The notes below the pieces were generated by a model. That model was not told the DNA's origin. It did no database searches and was given only the letters and a program-made list of their open reading frames with translations. From positions 1,178,001 to 1,242,000 of the forward strand of contig OZ240207.1 in NCBI GenBank assembly GCA_965197415.1: a stretch of 64,000 bases of DNA. The letters are read 5' to 3'. Shown piece by piece: positions 61,102-64,000 of this stretch. This DNA is from DAOUJI01 sp965197415. Lineage in GTDB: Bacteria > Chloroflexota > Dehalococcoidia > Lucifugimonadales > JAGWBF01. The translations under genes were made by a program, and so were the position numbers. The first letter of the stretch is position 1; every line of letters begins with the position of its first letter.

Positions 61102-61755
61102 TTATAGGTGGGCAGCCAGGAACGTAGCTACAGCTTCCGCCTGGAGCGATTCGTAACCCTCCCAGGAATGGTCCGCGCCGTCGATGACGCTGAGCTGGGT
61201 TTCGGGGCCAAAGCCCGCGATTCGCCTTTCGATTCCATCAACTGGAGCGAGTTTGTCCTTTGAACCGGCTATTATCAGCAACGGAACGCGCCGCCAGGAA
61301 CCCGCCGACGTGAAAACGGACGGTGGAGGCGACGCCAGAACGGCCGCTTTGACCCGTTTCACTTTCGGAGCCACGGCTGCCGCCATCGAAGCCCCGAAGG
61401 AATACCCTACAACGGCAATCCAATTCCGGTCCACTCCGGGAAGCCTCCCCACAAAATCCAGGGCCGCCTTCATGTCCTGTGGTTCGGCCTGTCCGTTGGT
61501 GAACTCTCCCTCGCTCTCGCCGACGCCTCTGAAGTTGAACCTGAAGGCGGCAAAGCCAGCCTCCACCAGCTTGGCGGTGGCGTTCAGGACCAGGGGACTC
61601 TCCATGGTCCCACCCAAGTGAGGATGGCCGTGTCCTACGACGACTCCCGGGAACGGCCCTGGGTCACCCAACGGCGACGCTAAGACTCCCTCTAGCATCA
61701 GGCCCTTGCTTTTGAATCCTATGGCTGTCTGGCGCATACGCTCCTCATAGTCCAT
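61102..61755 (-). CDS. Alpha/beta hydrolase (dienelactone hydrolase-like)
   Basis: 217 residues from ATG 61755. VVVGHGHPHLGG near residue 38 (oxyanion HGxP type), VVGYSFGASMAA with the nucleophile Ser, and GADHSWEGYE with the catalytic His. Similar to the predicted dienelactone/alpha-beta hydrolases of the YfhR/YpfH type. A start at 61737 is also possible. Cytoplasmic; substrate unknown. Confidence 0.8.
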   Translation of the reverse strand: MDYEERMRQTAIGFKSKGLMLEGVLASPLGDPGPFPGVVVGHGHPHLGGTMESPLVLNATAKLVEAGFAAFRFNFRGVGESEGEFTNGQAEPQDMKAALDFVGRLPGVDRNWIAVVGYSFGASMAAAVAPKVKRVKAAVLASPPPSVFTSAGSWRRVPLLIIAGSKDKLAPVDGIERRIAGFGPETQLSVIDGADHSWEGYESLQAEAVATFLAAHL

Positions 61756-61775
61756 CTTAGGAGCAGCCCAAGTGT

Positions 61776-61804
61776 TTGACAAGAAGTCCACGCGTAGATA
61801 TAGA
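61776..61804 (+). promoter_or_regulatory. Promoter of threonine aldolase gene
   Basis: TTGACA at 61776-61781 and TATAGA at 61799-61804 with a 17-bp spacer; start near 61811, leader about 59 nt. Confidence 0.7.
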
Positions 61805-61869
61805 ATGTCCCAGCGGCATCGGCCGCACGTATCGTTGCCCCTAAACCTACAGACAAGGCACAAAAAAGC

Positions 61870-62931
61870 ATGGCTAATAGCGTAATAGACCTCAGAAGCG
61901 ACACCGTAACACATCCCACCGACGAGATGCGCCGAGCCATGGCATCGGCGGAGGTTGGCGACGACGTATACGGCGAGGACCCGTCCATGAACAAGCTGGA
62001 AGAGATGGCTGCTGGGCTGTTGGGCAAAGAAGCGGCCCTGTTTACCGCCAGCGGCACCATGAGCAACTTGATTGCCGCCCTCACCCACTGCCGCAGAGGG
62101 GATGAGATTGTAATGGGGTCGGAAGCCCACATGATGTGGAACGAGGTGGCGGGAGCGGCGACCCTGGCCGCCGCCCAGGTCCGCACAGTCCCCAACGACG
62201 ACATGGGACGTATAGACCCCCAAGCCCTCGACGACGTGATCCGAACCGGCGGCAACATCCAGTACCCGCCCACGGGGCTGGTCTGCCTGGAGAACACCCA
62301 CAACCGCTGCAACGGCGGAGTCCTGGACGCTGCCCTGACCAAGTCGCTGGCCGACGTGGCCCACTCCCACGGAGTCCCGGTGCATCTGGACGGCGCCCGC
62401 ATATTCAACGCTTCCGTGGCCCTGGAAGCTCCTGCCAGCTCCCTTGTGGAGGACGTGGATGACGTGTCCTTCTGCCTTTCCAAGGGACTGAGCGCCCCCG
62501 TGGGTTCCCTGATTTGCGGCAGCCAGGAGTTCGTCGACAGAGCCAGAAAGTGGCGCAAGATGATAGGCGGCGGAATGCGGCAAGCAGGAGTCCTGGCAGC
62601 GGCTGGCATCGTGGCGCTAGACACCATGATTGACAGGCTGGCAGAGGACCACGTCCACACCCGCAGGCTGGCCGAGGGACTGGCCGACGTGAAGGGCCTG
62701 TCCGTCGACCCGGACATGTTCCCCACGAATATAGTGTTCGCCGAAGTGGAGCCAAGCCTGGGCGCTGCCCAAGCGCTGGTCGGCCGCCTCGCTGAGGCTG
62801 GCGTGCTGGTGTCCTATCCGGGCGACAGCCGGGTCAGGATGGTGCTCAACCGCCACGTGGACGACCGCGATGTGGACGAGGCGCTGCACCGGGTCTCGGA
62901 GGCTTGCAAGCAAGCACTGGCAGCGTCGTAG
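61870..62931 (+). CDS. ltaE: Low-specificity L-threonine aldolase
   Basis: 353 residues, PLP fold type I. IDLRSDTVTHPTDEMRRAM at the start, VGDDVYGEDP, LFTASGTMSNLIAALTH and FCLSKGLSAPVGSL with the Schiff-base lysine. Splits L-threonine or L-allo-threonine into glycine and acetaldehyde. It has its own consensus promoter. The Rieske gene follows after 72 nt. Confidence 0.93.
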   Translation: MANSVIDLRSDTVTHPTDEMRRAMASAEVGDDVYGEDPSMNKLEEMAAGLLGKEAALFTASGTMSNLIAALTHCRRGDEIVMGSEAHMMWNEVAGAATLAAAQVRTVPNDDMGRIDPQALDDVIRTGGNIQYPPTGLVCLENTHNRCNGGVLDAALTKSLADVAHSHGVPVHLDGARIFNASVALEAPASSLVEDVDDVSFCLSKGLSAPVGSLICGSQEFVDRARKWRKMIGGGMRQAGVLAAAGIVALDTMIDRLAEDHVHTRRLAEGLADVKGLSVDPDMFPTNIVFAEVEPSLGAAQALVGRLAEAGVLVSYPGDSRVRMVLNRHVDDRDVDEALHRVSEACKQALAAS

Positions 62932-62941
62932 AATCACCGTT

Positions 62942-62947
62942 TATAAT
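62942..62947 (+). promoter_or_regulatory. Possible -10 element for the Rieske gene
   Basis: Perfect TATAAT followed by G; no good -35 at 16-18 bp. Confidence 0.4.
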
Positions 62948-63003
62948 GACGCCCGACGCCCACAGGCTTAACTGACTTAATTACATACAAAAAGGAGCTA
63001 GTC

Positions 63004-63324
63004 ATGCCCGAAGATTTCGTAAAGGCGGCGCAGACCGGCGAGGTCCTCCCCGGCAAGATGAAGGCGGTGGAACTGGGAAGCGAGATTATCCTCCTGGTGA
63101 ACGTTAACGGCACCATCCACGCCGTGGACGACACCTGTTCCCACGCTTACGCCTCTCTGTCGGAAGGCGAACTGGAAGGGTCGGAGTTGGAATGTCCCCT
63201 CCACGGGGCCATGTTCGACTTGACCTCGGGCCAGCCTCAGACGCCACCCGCCGAGGAACCCATAACCGTCTACCAGGTCAAGGTGGAAGGCGACGACATC
63301 CTCGTAGGCCCGCCAGCTGCCTGA
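63004..63324 (+). CDS. Rieske 2Fe-2S ferredoxin-type protein
   Basis: 106 residues. C45-x-H47 and C64-x2-H67 (CSHAYASLSE and CPLHGAMFD) bind a Rieske cluster. Length and lack of a membrane segment match soluble ferredoxin components of aromatic-ring dioxygenases or of nitrite-reductase-like small subunits. AAAGGAG precedes the ATG. Partner oxygenase or reductase genes are not in the window. Confidence 0.9.
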   Translation: MPEDFVKAAQTGEVLPGKMKAVELGSEIILLVNVNGTIHAVDDTCSHAYASLSEGELEGSELECPLHGAMFDLTSGQPQTPPAEEPITVYQVKVEGDDILVGPPAA

Positions 63325-63442
63325 CCTCCCCCGCCGCAAGGGGCAGGAACCCGGACTTTCACCGACTCGAACTCGATTCAGGTCGAACCTCGGTGCGCAC
63401 AACTCATTAACGCCAGCGCCATTCACAACTTAGATTCGACGT

Positions 63443-63613
63443 ATGGAAATTTGCCCCGTATTTGTGGATGAGACCGGCGTCTTATCTGAGTCGGTCAGGA
63501 AGCAGCCAATCTATGGCATTGGAATGTTGGTGGTTCCTGACGTTCGAGAGATCACCGACAGCTTCTATCGTGTCCACTTCAATTTCATTAGTGCACTGAC
63601 TAGGGTCTGTTAA
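63443..63613 (+). pseudogene. DUF3800-like gene truncated by IS
   Basis: 56 codons: CPVFVDETGVLSESVR and QPIYGIGMLVVPDVRE match the start of DUF3800 domain proteins (RNase H-like fold, usually ~200 or more residues). The frame ends at TAA 63611-63613, inside the IS end that begins near 63604, so the rest of the gene would lie beyond the IS, outside the window. Confidence 0.7.
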
Positions 63614-64000
63614 CACTAACGTAGTGCATCGATGATGAACCCGAATAGGATGAACCCCAGGAAGAGTACGTCGAGCTTGTCAAAGCGAGAGAAGATGCGG
63701 CGAAATCCCTTCAGCCGACGGAACAGCCGCTCGATTTCGTTGCGCTTCTTGTATATCTCCCGGTCGTATTCCCAAGGGTCAATCCGGCTCTTCAGCGGCG
63801 GAACGACGGGCGTGAACCCCAGCGCCAACGCCAACTGGCGGGTCTCGTTTCCCTCGTATGCCCTGTCCATCAGCAGAGACGGGCTCCCATGCTGAGGCCC
63901 CAGATGGTGCAGCAGCTTGCGCCCCTCCGGTGCGTCGTGGGCCTGTCCGGGAGAGAGGGAAACGGTTATAGCTGTCCGAGCATCCGCGGCAACCATATGA
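63604..64000. mobile_element. Second IS5-family element (left end, continues beyond the window)
   Basis: Begins GGTCTGTTAACAC just after a CTAG, the same tetranucleotide target as the element at 54881. The other end is outside the window, so length and target duplication cannot be checked. Confidence 0.7.
63616..64000 (-). CDS. IS5-family (IS427-like) transposase, C-terminal part (partial)
   Basis: About 126 residues from an in-frame ATG at 63996, although the true start lies beyond the window. LLMDRAYEGNETR holds the second catalytic Asp, and KKRNEIERLFRRLKGFRRI the Glu with the Y-2-R-like basic context. Relatives are often made from two frames by ribosomal slippage; whether that occurs here cannot be seen. 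Confidence 0.85.
   Translation of the reverse strand, partial: HMVAADARTAITVSLSPGQAHDAPEGRKLLHHLGPQHGSPSLLMDRAYEGNETRQLALALGFTPVVPPLKSRIDPWEYDREIYKKRNEIERLFRRLKGFRRIFSRFDKLDVLFLGFILFGFIIDALR

Noticed and set aside
61102..62583. 493-residue frame opposite the threonine aldolase
   Set aside because: The extension beyond 61755 is antisense to ltaE and has no family match; only the hydrolase part is real.

Overview
This GC-rich bacterial window is most likely chromosomal DNA from a member of the Chloroflexota (Dehalococcoidia or SAR202-like). That placement is inferred from gene content: many amidohydrolase, fumarylacetoacetate-hydrolase-type and CoA-transferase genes, an 11-gene complex I operon without nuoEFG, a succinate dehydrogenase with a CCG-domain subunit, and 'PTSTPTPQ'-linker lipoproteins. 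No rRNA, tRNA or CRISPR array was recognised.

Layout. 1-18 kb is catabolic: the 3' end of a molybdopterin hydroxylase, three ACMSD-like amidohydrolases, a leftward run (MaoC-like hydratase, MFS transporter, two class III CoA-transferases, flavin split-barrel protein, alpha/beta hydrolase), two FAH-family enzymes, an M20 peptidase, a hydantoinase-like hydrolase and a zinc-type dehydrogenase. Inside it, a corrinoid-binding-type (BtuF-like) gene carries an in-frame TGA where relatives have the second Cys of a CxxC, with a SECIS-like hairpin just downstream: a candidate selenoprotein. 18-21 kb holds two PIN-domain toxin modules around a lipoprotein cytochrome c. 21-26 kb has an SDR, a retropepsin-like protein, an amidase with a previously uncalled 58-residue partner, and a tandem duplication that left two cyclophilin lipoproteins and two decayed gene fragments.

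26-37 kb: hydroxyacid dehydrogenase, a FIST sensor paired with a cytoplasmic binding protein, a DUF255 thioredoxin-fold protein, isocitrate and malate dehydrogenases, a PLP aminotransferase, a Uma2 nuclease-like protein and a membrane-anchored molybdenum oxidoreductase. 37-38.5 kb: a HEPN/PaREP1-like gene between direct repeats, and a BrnTA module whose toxin is interrupted by a stop codon. 38.5-54.5 kb is respiratory: sdhA-sdhB-sdhE-like, NUDIX, NAD kinase, and nuoA-B-C-D-H-I-J-K-(small ORF)-L-M-N. 54.7-56.1 kb is an intact 1.2-kb IS5-family element with CTAG target duplication, inserted in a small EF-hand ORF. 56-63.4 kb is housekeeping: glnS, gltX, an rluA-type pseudouridine synthase, lspA fused to a zinc ribbon, an alpha/beta hydrolase, threonine aldolase and a Rieske ferredoxin. 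The window ends in a second IS5-family element that truncates a DUF3800-like gene.

How it fits together: the catabolic genes would feed organic acids and CoA thioesters to the TCA enzymes and the respiratory chain (succinate dehydrogenase and complex I). A family of short GC-rich palindromic repeats is scattered between genes and has entered the 3' end of nuoI. Several promoters fit a sigma-70-like consensus, and some genes appear to be translated from leaderless mRNAs.
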